A DNA stretch of 27,914 bases from contig CM074812.1 in NCBI GenBank assembly GCA_037447605.1, positions 2,676,452 through 2,704,365 on the forward strand, given 5' to 3'. The notes under the pieces are model-generated. The model was not told the DNA's origin. It saw nothing but the letters and a program-made list of their open reading frames with translations, and did no database searches. Of this stretch, positions 19,146-27,914 are shown one piece after another; the stretch's first letter is position 1; each line of letters opens with the position of its first letter. The DNA is from Zygnema circumcarinatum (Eukaryota > Streptophyta > Zygnematophyceae > Zygnematales > Zygnemataceae). The translations under genes and the position numbers were made by a program.

Positions 19146-19198
19146 CCAATGGGAAGATGCCGCGTGTACAATTTGTACACGTTCCTCGTTCCCATTGG
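19146..19198. repeat. 53-bp nested palindrome upstream of FAB1
   Basis: Outer arms CCAATGGGAA (19146-19155) and TTCCCATTGG (19189-19198) share their exact centre, 19172, with an inner 19-bp near-palindrome CGTGTACAATTTGTACACG (19163-19181). The spacers between the paired parts do not match each other. Confidence 0.8.
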
Positions 19199-19260
19199 GG
19201 CGATGATGTCGGTGGTCCGCAAAGCTGAAGGGCCCCTTTCAGGGTCCCGTGAATGGACCG

Positions 19261-19345
19261 GAGGCATGGCATGGCATGGCATGGCATGGCATGATGGGGC
19301 ATGCCATGAGGCCATGGGGCCATGGAGCCATGGAGCCATGGGGGA
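19261..19345 (+). repeat. (GGCAT)n then GCCATGG-type repeats
   Basis: Five or six GGCAT pentamers run into AGCCATGG/GGCCATGG units. The mix of GGCATG and CATGCC gives internal inverted pairing. Confidence 0.85.
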
Positions 19346-19394
19346 TGACATAAGGGCCTGCTTCGCCTTAAGCTTTGGACTTTGGGGTTGTAGG

Positions 19395-19620
19395 GGGGGG
19401 AAAGAGGTTGAGAGAGAGAGGGGTAGGAGGCTTGAGAGGGGCAGAGAGTAGGAGAGGGAGAGGGGGAGGGAGAGGTAGTGGGAGAGGAAGAGGGGGAGAT
19501 GGTGGAGAAGAAGAAGGCGAGAGAGGCAGAGAAGAGATAGAGAGATAATGAAACTGTGAGGGAGAGAGAGAGACTGAGAGAGGAGAGAGGTAAAGCGAGA
19601 TGAATAGGGAGAGAGAAAAG
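19395..19620 (+). repeat. Purine (GAGA/GGGAGA) tract in the FAB1 5' region
   Basis: More than 200 bp of nearly pure G/A with GAGAGA and GGGAGAGG units, ending about 80 bp before the FAB1 start codon. GA-rich stretches are frequent in plant promoters and 5' UTRs; whether this one is functional is not shown. Confidence 0.8.
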
Positions 19621-19637
19621 GAGCAGCACTCTCAAAA

Positions 19638-19646
19638 TTAGGGTTT
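19638..19646 (-). promoter_or_regulatory. Telo-box (TTAGGGTTT)
   Basis: TTAGGGTTT, the reverse of the plant telo-box AAACCCTAA, 56 bp before the FAB1 ATG, with AACCCTAAA at about 19674. Such boxes are common near the 5' ends of plant housekeeping genes. Confidence 0.45.
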
Positions 19647-19701
19647 ACTTGACCACTCATGCGCTGACAGCTGAACCCTAAAATCCCAAAAGCATACGGC
19701 C

Positions 19702-22700
19702 ATGGACTTCGGCTTCGCACGAGCGTGGGGAGCCGTTGGATCGCAAAAATCTGACGGTTCGGAGCAGCCGACACGTGGCAGCCTTCCGTCGCTGCCACCT
19801 CAGCAGCAGAACAGCTTTCACTCCCTCTCCTCCCTCCACGTGGCTCTCTCTCGCACCAACTCTGGGGGTGCTACGTCAGCCCCTCCTCTCTCCTCCCAAC
19901 CCTCCTCCCTCTCCCTCTCCCTCCCCCTCTCCCTCCCCCCCTCCGACTCCCTCCCACTCTCTAACCCCCTCTCCAACTCTCACTTCGAGCCGCAGCCCCA
20001 GCTCCAGCCTCAGCCTCAGCCTCCCTCCCACTCCCACTCCCAATCCCACTCTCCCGCCCTCCTCCCCCTCCACTCCTTCCCCCCCTTCCACCAGCACCCC
20101 GCCAACCCTAACTCCTCAAACCCTAATTTTGCTTCTATCCCCACTTCCCGCTCGGAGCCCCCCCTCCCTCTGAACCCCGCCTCCTTTCTCCCCTCCTTCA
20201 ACAGCCGCAGCACCCTCCCTCTCCCTCCCCCCTCTCTCTCTTCGGGGGTTCAGGGCGGGGCCCTCCCTCCCTCCCAGGGTTTTGCGATGTCCCGCGACCA
20301 GTGGATGCAGGACTCGCACTCCCCCCACTGCTACAGCTGCGAGGCGCAGTTTTCCATCCTCAATAGGAGGCACCACTGCAGGCGCTGCGGGAGAGTGTTC
20401 TGCGGGAGGTGCACGCAGAAGAGCATTCCGGCAAGACTGTTAGGGTTTGGGGTGGTGGGAGGGGGAGGGGGAGGGAGAGAGGGAGGGAGAGAGGGAGGGA
20501 GAGAAGGAGGGGGAGGGGGAGGGGGAGTGGGAGGTAGAGGTGGAGGGGGAGGTAGAGGAGGGGGAGAAGGAGGGAGAGAGGGAGGGGGAGGGGGAGAGGG
20601 AGAGGGACGGGGAGAGGGAGAGGGAGAGGGAGGTAGAGGGGGAGGAGGCGGAAGAAGGAGAGGGGGAGAGGGCGGGGGAGAGGGAGGAAGAGGGGGAGGA
20701 GGTGGAAGAAAGAGAGGGGGAGAGGGAGGGGGAGGGCGGGGAGGCCCCGGATTGGGGGAAGGCGGGGGAGAAGGAGGATGGAGGGGAGGGAGAGTGGGAG
20801 GAGGAGTGGGAGAGGCAGGGTTTGAGGGATTGGGGAAGGAGGAGAGAGGAGAGAGTGTGAGAGTGTGCGATCACTGCTATAAGGAGGCCTTAGGGCTTCC
20901 GTTGAAGGACCCGGTAGCCATGGCTGGGGGAGGAGGAGGAGGGTATATGGGAGGAGGGTCTGCAGCGTGGCTTGGCAGGGATGGCGGCAACGGAACTGCT
21001 AACGGAATTGGCAGTGTTGGGAGTTACGGCGGAGCGGGTAACGGCACGCATGGAAGCGGCGGTAGGGGAGGGAGGGGGGGAGAAGGAGGAGGAGGAGAGA
21101 AGGAGGGAGGGAGGGAGAACGAGTTGGAGCAGTCGCCCAGCAGTCACCGACACTCGGGGAGTCCCCGAGGGTTTGGAAGCAGGTGGGAGGGAGAGTGGGA
21201 GAGGGGGAGAGGGGAGAGAAGTGGAGAGGGGGAGGTAGTGTTCTGTGTGTAGGGTGAAGGGGTTAGGGGTTCAGGAGTTAGGATTTAGGGTTAAGGGTCA
21301 GGGCGTAGGGTTCAGGGTGAAGGGGTTAAGAGTTTTGGGGGAATTGGGGTTTTGGGTTTGTGTAGTTTTGGGGGTTTGGAGTTTTCAGAATTTTGGAGAA
21401 ATTAGGGAAACTGGGATGTTGTGGTTTTGAGAAACTGGCTTTTGGGTTTTTCTTATTTTAATTTCTATTCTTAATTTATTAAGTGAATGCATTTCAGGAG
21501 TGACGACGAGGAAGAGGACGAAGAGGAGGAGGAGGAAGCGCCGCGGAGAGCGACGATGTGGAGTGAGGAGAGTGAAGAGAGAGAGATACGGAAGACGAAG
21601 CAGGGGAGAGAGAGAGAGAGGGAGAGGGAGAGGGAGAGAGAGACTCTCGCAGAGAGAAGGAGAGCGGGAAAGGTCCGACAGCGGGAGACTCAGCTTCAGA
21701 GGAGGCAGGAATGGGAGGAGAGGAGATATCAGAGGGGACCGCTCCCGGATACCCAAATAGGAATTAGGGTTGAGGATTCGTTAAATTCGTTAAATTCGTC
21801 AAATTCGTTACCAGCAAGTAATGGAGTGAGAGAGGGAATTACCTCTCCCGATGACAGCGATCGCGATTTTAAAGGGTCGGAAAAGAATCAGGAGACGAAA
21901 AATTCTAGAAGTGGGCCGGCGAATAGAGCTAGGAATTCGGGGGAGGAGAGTGGGAGAGAGGGAGGGAGGGAGGGAGGGAGAGCGGCATCAGTGGGAGGGA
22001 GCGGGAGGTCGGCCTATGAGAGCGAGACAGGTGGCGAGGAGGGAGAGGATACCGACTCAGGAATGAGGACTTACTATCAGCTTACTTACTATCAGCTCTC
22101 TGAGGGAGGGAGAGGGGGGTCTGGAGATAATGAAGAAGATGACAGTCGGTTGTGGGACCCACCACCTCCTGAGAATGAAGAAGAAGATTTTGAGATGGGA
22201 GAGGAAACCACTCGGCCTCTCTCTCTCGACGGAGAGGAGGAGGAGGAGGAGGAGGAGGAGGGAGAGGAGGGAGGGAGCTGGGGTGGACTGAAGCAGCTGA
22301 ACCCCCATTTAGGGTTGGAGGGAGACGTTCCGGAGGGAGCGAGAGGGAGGGAGATAGGAGGAGGCGGAGGGGGAGTGGGAGAGGGAGATCGCGACGAAGA
22401 GGGAGAGGGAGGAGAGGGTTCAGGGCTGATAAGATATATGGGGAGTGAGAAAAGAGAAGCACAAAGGGCTTTTGTCGACGGCCACTTTCGAGCTCTCGTG
22501 GAGCAGATGCTCCGGGCAGAGGAGGTTGCTGACGTGGCGGATGCTGACATGTCAAATGCTGACGTGGCGAATGCTGATAGGGCGAGTGATGACGTGGCGG
22601 GGGGAAAGAGTGACAATTGGGTGGATGTGGTAGAGGCACTCGCATTGGAAGCAGCGAGTTTGGTAAAACCGGATACCTCCAAAGGAGGTTGCATGGACCC

Positions 22701-22758
22701 GGGGGAGTATGTGAAAGTCAAGTGCATAGCCACTGGGAGGCCGTCGGATAGGTGGGAG

Positions 22759-22790
<32 letters not shown>

Positions 22791-25700
22791 CCTATCTCTC
22801 TCTCTCTGTCTCCCACTCTTTCCTGCTCTCTTTGTCTACCTCCTTTGCTGTGCGTACCACTCTCTCCTTTTTTCTTATCTCTATCTCTCTCTCTTGATCC
22901 CTCTTCATTACTACTCTTTCTGTAGCAACCTCTCCCTGTCTCCCTCTCACTCTATCTCCCTTTCCCACTCTCTCTCCCGCTCCCCCTCTCCCTCTATCTC
23001 TCCCTCCCTTTCCGTGTCTTAGTCACTCCTGCTCTGTCTCTCTCTTTCACTTTCGCTATGTATCTCTTTCTCTTTCTCTGTCTCTATCTATCGCTCTATC
23101 CCTCTATATTTCTGTCTCCCTCTCTCAGACTCACCCTCATTCTACCTCTCTCTCACAGTCTCCTGTCCCTCGCCGTTTCTTCCACTGACTTCACTACTTT
23201 TCCGCCTCAAATCACTCCTCCTTTCCTCTTCCTTCCTGTCCTTCTTCAACTCCATTCTCGCTTCGTTCTCTTTTTCCATCTCTCCTGCATCCTCCGTTTT
23301 TCTCTCCCTCCCCTCCTTTCTGCCCCCACTGTTGGTGTCGACCTTTTTCTTATTTTTTACCGTCCCCCTCTTCTCCTATTCCTCCCGACCGCTCGCTGTC
23401 ACTTCCCCCCCATTCCTCGTCTTCTTTCTCTCCTATCTCTATCCCCCACCTCCCCTTCTCCCTCTCCTCCCTCTCCCTCCCATCCCTCCCTCTCCCTTTC
23501 CCACTCCCCCTCCCCCCCTTCATCCCTACCCCTCTCCCTCCCATCCCTCCCTCTCCCTTTCCCACTCCCCCTCCCTCCCTTCATCCCTACCCCTCTACCT
23601 CTACCCCTTTCCCTCCTCCCTCCCTCCCTCTACCCCTTTCCCCCCTCCCTCTACCCCTTTCCCCCCTCCCTCTACCCCTTCCCCCCTCCCTCTACCCCTT
23701 TCCCCCCTCCCTCCCTCCCTCTCTCTCACGCTCCCTCCCTCCTCCCTCCTCCCTCCCTCTCCCTCCCTCCCTCCTCTCCCTCCCTCCCTCCCTCTCTCCC
23801 TCCCTCCCTCCTCCTCCCTCCCTCTCCCTCCTCCTCCTCCTCCCTCCCTCCCTCTCCCTCCCTCCCTCCCTCCCTCCCTCCTCCCTCCCCTCCCTCCCCT
23901 CCCTCCCTCCCTCTCACGCTCCCTCCCTCCCTCCTCCTCCTCCCTCTCTCCCTCCCTCCCTCCCTCCCTCCCTCCCTCCTCCCTCCCTCCCTCCCTCCCT
24001 CCCTCCCTCTCCCTCCTCCCTCCCTCCCTCCCTCCCTCCCTCCCTCTCCCTCCCTCCCTCCTCCTCCCTCTCACGCTCCTCCCTCCCTCCTCCCTCCTCC
24101 TCCCTCCTCCTCCCTCTCACGCTCCCTCCCTCCCCTCCCCCCTCCCCCTCCCTCTACCCCTTTTCCCTCTCCCTCCCTCCCGCAGCGTGGTGGTGAACGG
24201 CGTGGTGTGCTGCAAGAACGTCGCCAGCAAGCACATGGCCGCGCACCTGGACCGCCCGCAGCTCCTCCTCCTCGGGGGCACGCTCGAGTACCAGCGCGTG
24301 CCCACGCAGCTCTCCTCCATGGAGACGCTCCTCAAACAGGTCCGTTCCGTTGCAGTTGCCGTTGCGGCTCTCTGTTTACCGTTTACGTCCTGCCGTACGC
24401 TGTCGTTTCTTTGTTTCCGTCACCGTTCCCGCTCCATTGCGTTTCATTCCTCCCATAGAATGCCCGTACCCCTCCCTCCCCCTCCCACCTCCCCCTCCCC
24501 CTCCCTCTCTCCCCACTTCCCCCTCCCCTCCCTCCCCTCCCCCTCCCCTCCCCTCCCTCCCTCCTCCCTCCCTCTCCCTCTCCTCCCTCCCTCCCTCCCA
24601 CAGCAAAAGAAGCATCTCGACCACGTCCTCAACCAGGTGGTCCGCAAGTTCCCCTCCTCTCCCTCTCCGGAGGGTCCCCCTCCCTCCACCTCCTCCTCCA
24701 CCGCTCGCGTCCTATTGGTCGGCGGCACCGTGTCAGGATACGCGCAGGAGTGGCTGAGAGACCGCCACGTGTCCCTTGTGTACAATGTCAAACGCCGCCT
24801 GCTTGAACGGATCGCACGTTGCACGGGGGGGCAGGTGGGTCTCTCTCACTCTCTGCCTGTGGGAGAGGGAGAGGGAGAGGGAGTGGGAGGGGGGTGAAGG
24901 GGTGGGTGGGAGTGGGAGAGGGAGTGGGAGGGGGGTGAAAGGGTGGGTGGGAGTGGGAGGGGTGGGAAGGGAAGTAGGAAGGAGAAAGAAGAGAAAGGAG
25001 AGAGGAAGGAGAGAAGAGAGTGGAAGAAGAAAAGAGAGGAAGGAAGAGCAGAAAGAAGCAGGGAAACGAAAAGAAAAAGAGAAGAAGAAAGGAAGTGGGA
25101 AGAGAAAAGGGGAGGACAAGGGGAGGGAGAGCGGGTAGGGGTATATTCGATATGATTTTTTTTGCCTTCTTTTTTCTTTTTGGAAGTATGTTGCCATATT
25201 TTATATTTGATTTCCTTCGTGATTGGATGGATCGAAAGTCAGCTTTGAATTTGATTGTTCCTTGTCTTCGTACGGCGTGACATAGATCGCCACGTCAGCA
25301 GAAACCCTGAACGGAGTGGGTCACTGTCGGCGGTTCTACACGGAACGGTTTACGGAGGAGCATGGAGCGGCGAGGCAGCCGAGCAAGAAGGGGGGGAGGA
25401 CGCTCATGTTCTTTGAGGGCTGCCCGCAACCGCTCGGATGCACGGTAAGAGCTTCAAGGGGGTGGACCTCTCTCCCTCTCTCCCTCCCTCCGTCTCTCCC
25501 TCTCTCCTTCTCGCCCTCCCTCTGCCCCTCGCTCTCTCTCGCCCTCCCTCCGTCTCTTCCCCTCGCCCTCTTGCCCTCCCTCCGTCTCTCTCTCTTCCTC
25601 CCTCCCTCTCTCCCTCCCCCCCTCTCGCCCTCCCTTCCTCTCTCCCACTCTCCCACTCTCCCTCTCTCCCTCTCACCCTTCCTCCCTCTCTCCCTCTCTC

Positions 25701-27421
25701 CCTCTCACCCTCCCTCCGTCTCTCCCTCTCTCCTTCTCGCCCGCCCTCTTCCCCTCTCTCCCTCTCGCCCTCCCTCCGTCTCTCCCTCTCTCCTTCTCGC
25801 CCGCCCTCTTCTCCTCTCTCCCTCTCACCCTCCCTTCGTCTCTCCCTCTCTCCCTCTCGCCCTCCCTCCCTCTCTCCTTCTTGCGCTCCCACCCTCTCTC
25901 CCTCTCTCCCTCTCTCCCTCTCACCCCCCCTCCCACTCTCCCTCTCCCTCTCACCCCCCCCTCTCTCCCTCTCTCCCTCTCACCCCCCCTCTTTCCCTCT
26001 CCCTCTCTCCCTCTCTCCCTCTCTCCCTCCCTCCCTCCCTCTCTCCCCCTCTCCCTCCCTCCCTCCCTCCCCCCTCTCTCTCTCTCCCACAGGTCCTCCT
26101 CAAAGGCGAGTCCGGCGACAAGCTCAAAAAGCTTAAGCGTGTGGTCAAGTATGCCGTCATCGCGGCGTACCATCTCGCCCTCGAGACGTCATTTTTGGCC
26201 GACGAGGGGGCGGTGCCCCCTGAGGAGCCGCCACCTGTCCCTGCCACGTCAGCCCTAACGCCAGAGCCAAGTGCCATGTCCTCAGTTGAACGGAATTCCG
26301 TCGAACAGAACGGAAGAGGCGGCATAGAAACTGACGAATTCGGCGGTTTTGCGATGGCGTCGACGACGGATTCCGTAAACAGTAGAACGGTTTCCGTTGA
26401 TGTCGACGGAGCGAAGCGTCATGGAGCGATGATGTGGCGTCAGCTATCCATGGAAACGCCACGGTTCGGTTTCTTTGTGCCATGGAAAGCCCCAGTTTCA
26501 GTTTCCGTAATAGATAAAAATTTGGAACGGTGTCAGTCAGAGCCAACGGCAGCGATCGCCGTTGACCCACCGACCAATCCGACGACCCAAGAAGCGGAAA
26601 TTTCTGCTTTTGGGAGAAATGCGGGAGGTTCTATGTCGCAGCCGAACAGTCCCGACTTCCAACGGAAACTGAACGGAGAGGCGTTCCATGAAGGGCAGGT
26701 TCAAGGGGGGGATCAGAAACGGTACGGACGACTTTCCGTAACTGAGAGACACTCTCCGGGATCGATAGCGCAACTTTCGGCGACTTTGAAGAGGAGCTTC
26801 CCTCATGATGAAGGAGAGAGAGGGGGAGAGAGAGGGGGAGAGAGGGGGGAGTGGGGAGAGAGAGGGGGATGGGAGAGGGGAGATCACATGGGAGAGAGAG
26901 TGGGAGGAGGAGAGAGTGAGGAGAGAGGGGGGAGAGGAGGAGAGAAGGGGGGGTGGGAGAAGGGAGATCCCATGGGAGAGAGAGTGGGAGGAGAGAGAGA
27001 CGAGAGAGGGGGGAGAGGAGGTGGAGGAGGGGAGAGAGAGGAGAAACCTGCAGGAGGGAGTGAGAGTCTCCCTCTCCGACCTTTGGCAATTCGGAGAGCT
27101 TCTTGGCAGAGCAGGAGAGTGGCAGCAGCGGGAGGGCAGGGAGGAGGCTCTCCCTCGCAGGAGAGAGAGGGAGAGAGAGGGGCGAGGGGAGTGAGAGGAG
27201 CGGAGAGAGAGAGGGAGAGGGAGGGAGAGAGAGAGAGAAGCCGGAAGCAGCAGGAGGCCCGGCCTCCTTCTCCCGCAGTTCATCAAAATATTTTGGTTTC
27301 CGTTTCTACCCGTAGTCTTCGGAAAAATATGGTTTGTGAAGCCCCCCATTTGAAGAGAATAACATATTATAGCAGAGCGGATCAAGAGCTGGGTCAATTC
27401 CTCCTCGACCTCTTCCGAAAG
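19702..27421 (+). CDS. FAB1: FAB1/PIKfyve-type phosphatidylinositol-3-phosphate 5-kinase (3'-partial)
   Basis: Makes PI(3,5)P2 from PI3P on endosomes and vacuoles. Exons: 19702-21182, 21498-22751, 24186-24339, 24604-24834, 25286-25444, 26093-27421; 1536 codons in one frame, with a donor (GTAAAT) at 27422 leading off the window. A FYVE finger starts at about residue 196 (WMQD, HCYSC, RRHHCRRCGRVFC at about 222-234, closing RVCDHC near 387-392). Exon 2 carries the conserved plant FAB1 segment FRALVEQML to EAASLVKPDTSKGG. Exons 3-6 carry the TCP-1-like domain (CCKN, LLLLGGTLEYQRV, LLVGGTVSGYAQEWL, LLERIARCTGGQ, TLMFFEGCPQPLGCT, YAVIAAYHLALETSF) and the start of the Cys-rich region (NILVSVSTRS). 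The rest of the Cys-rich region and the lipid-kinase domain are missing. Oddities: a low-complexity insert of about 150 residues in the FYVE finger, acidic and Gly/Arg/Glu runs from microsatellites, and introns of almost pure pyrimidine or purine. The first intron's donor (CAG|GTGGGA, 21183) is chosen by phase. Confidence 0.9.
20456..20840 (+). repeat. Purine (GGGA/GGAG)n tract inside the FYVE coding region
   Basis: About 385 bp of almost only G and A between the sixth and seventh FYVE cysteine codons. It encodes Gly/Arg/Glu low complexity if translated. No pyrimidine-rich acceptor follows it, which argues against removal as an ordinary intron. Confidence 0.85.
22757..24180 (-). repeat. Giant pyrimidine tract filling FAB1 intron 2
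   Basis: The plus strand is CT-rich throughout. From about 23455 to 24180 it is nearly pure (CCCT)n, CCTCCCT and CTCACGCTCC variants, ending in the acceptor CCCGCAG at 24179-24185. The minus strand is a matching (GGGA)n array with many G-runs. Confidence 0.95.
24470..24600 (-). repeat. Pyrimidine tract in FAB1 intron 3
   Basis: CCCTCCCC and CTCCCT units lead straight into the acceptor CCCACAG before exon 4. Confidence 0.9.
24855..25135 (+). repeat. Purine tract in FAB1 intron 4
   Basis: GGGAGAGGGAGTGGGAGG and AAGGAGAGAAGA units, purine-rich on the coding strand, unlike the neighbouring introns. The last 150 bp of the intron turn T-rich before the acceptor at 25285. Confidence 0.9.
25470..26090 (-). 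repeat. Pyrimidine tract filling FAB1 intron 5
   Basis: About 600 bp of CTCTCCCT and CTCGCCCTCC units with higher-order repeats of about 70 bp (for example around 25700-25850). It ends in the acceptor CCCACAG before exon 6. Confidence 0.95.
26810..27050 (+). repeat. Purine repeat within FAB1 exon 6
   Basis: GGAGAGAGAGGGGGAGA-type units and two copies of a longer block (CATGGGAGAGAGAGTGGGAG at about 26887 and the like at about 26970). Translated in frame it gives Gly/Glu/Arg/Trp low complexity. A further GAGAGA stretch lies at 27165-27240. Confidence 0.85.
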
Positions 27422-27475
27422 GTAAATAAAAAAATGCTCTAAAAATGTATCTAAAAAAAAGAGTTAAAAAATACC

Positions 27476-27510
27476 AAAAGATAGACCCTAAAATACCCTA
27501 AAACGGCTCT
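27476..27510 (+). repeat. Short telomere-like tract in FAB1 intron 6
   Basis: ACCCTAAAATACCCTAAAAC and a further CTAAG unit. Confidence 0.6.
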
Positions 27511-27552
27511 AAGAACAAGACCCTCGAAAAACCCAAAAGATGGATCTTAACT

Positions 27553-27914
27553 TTCCCTCTCTTCCTTGCCCCCACTCCCCCTCCGTGCCCTTCTCCCTCT
27601 CTCCCTCTCCCTCACCCCTCTCCCTCCCCCCTCTTCTCCCTCTCCTCCACTCCCTCTCCGTCCCCTCCCTCCCCGCTCCTACTCCCTCTCCTTCTCCCTC
27701 TCTCCCACTCTCCCTCTCCGTCCCATTCTCCCACTCTCCCTCACCACCCCTCTCCCTCTCCCTCTCCCTCCCTTTCCCTCTCCCTCCCTCTCCCTGTCTC
27801 ACCCCCTCCCTCTCCCTGTCTCCCCCTCTCCCTCCCCCTCACTCCCCCTCTCCCTTTCTCTCCCTCTCCCTCCCCCTCCCTCTCCCTCTCCCTGTCTCAC
27901 CCTCTCCCTTTCCC
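27553..27914 (-). repeat. Pyrimidine tract in FAB1 intron 6, running off the window
   Basis: CTCCCTCTCCCT and CCCTCTCC units with occasional CCGTCCC. It continues to the right edge; no exon is seen in it. Confidence 0.95.

Noticed and set aside
23058-24180. Very long Ser/Pro/Leu-rich and Gly/Arg/Glu-rich open frames in the FAB1 introns and intergenic tracts.
   Set aside because: Pure purine or pyrimidine repeats have few or no stop codons, so openness is expected; the segments lie between well-supported splice sites.

Overview
The window is nuclear DNA of a plant. Three intron-rich genes have canonical GT-AG introns and plant-type products: two receptor-like kinases and a FAB1/PIKfyve-type lipid kinase. 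Telomere-like CCCTAAA-type tracts also occur. The lineage cannot be fixed from the sequence; a non-seed land plant or close streptophyte is my guess, from the unusual lectin-kinase architecture and the very abundant (CCCT)n/(GGGA)n tracts.

Layout. (1) 1-3713, plus strand: gene A, a receptor-like kinase whose 5' part lies outside the window. The visible part is PAN/apple module, membrane helix and complete RD kinase in eight exons. (2) 3714-7486: the centre of a giant imperfect palindrome. Gene A and gene B (7487-14936, minus strand) are tail-to-tail copies whose membrane-kinase parts, introns and 3' flanks are homologous. The arms run about 635-6475 and 6593-10772 around a 117-bp loop. The core is not plant-like. 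It carries a broken bacterial-type valyl-tRNA synthetase in which TGA stands at conserved tryptophan positions, preceded by a 30-codon tail of a second reading frame. Both are present on each arm. (3) Gene B is complete in 12 exons (2772 nt, 923 residues): signal peptide, hevein-like module, L-type lectin, two PAN/apple modules, membrane helix, kinase. Every ectodomain module lies between phase-1 introns. (4) 14937-19701: a gene-poor stretch with W-box repeats just upstream of gene B, paired inverted small elements, fold-back repeats, pentamer and telomere-like arrays, and a 53-bp nested palindrome. (5) 19702-27421 onward, plus strand: the 5' six exons of a FAB1-type phosphatidylinositol-3-phosphate 5-kinase (FYVE finger, conserved mid region, TCP-1-like domain). 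The lipid-kinase domain lies beyond the right edge. Its introns and some of its exons are dominated by pure purine or pure pyrimidine tracts.

Functionally, genes A and B look like cell-surface receptors with nearly the same kinase but different ectodomains; FAB1 acts in endosomal phosphoinositide metabolism and is unrelated to them. The points most worth following are the bacterial valS fragment with an apparent UGA=Trp code inside a plant palindrome, and gene B's hevein/L-lectin/PAN/PAN/kinase architecture.
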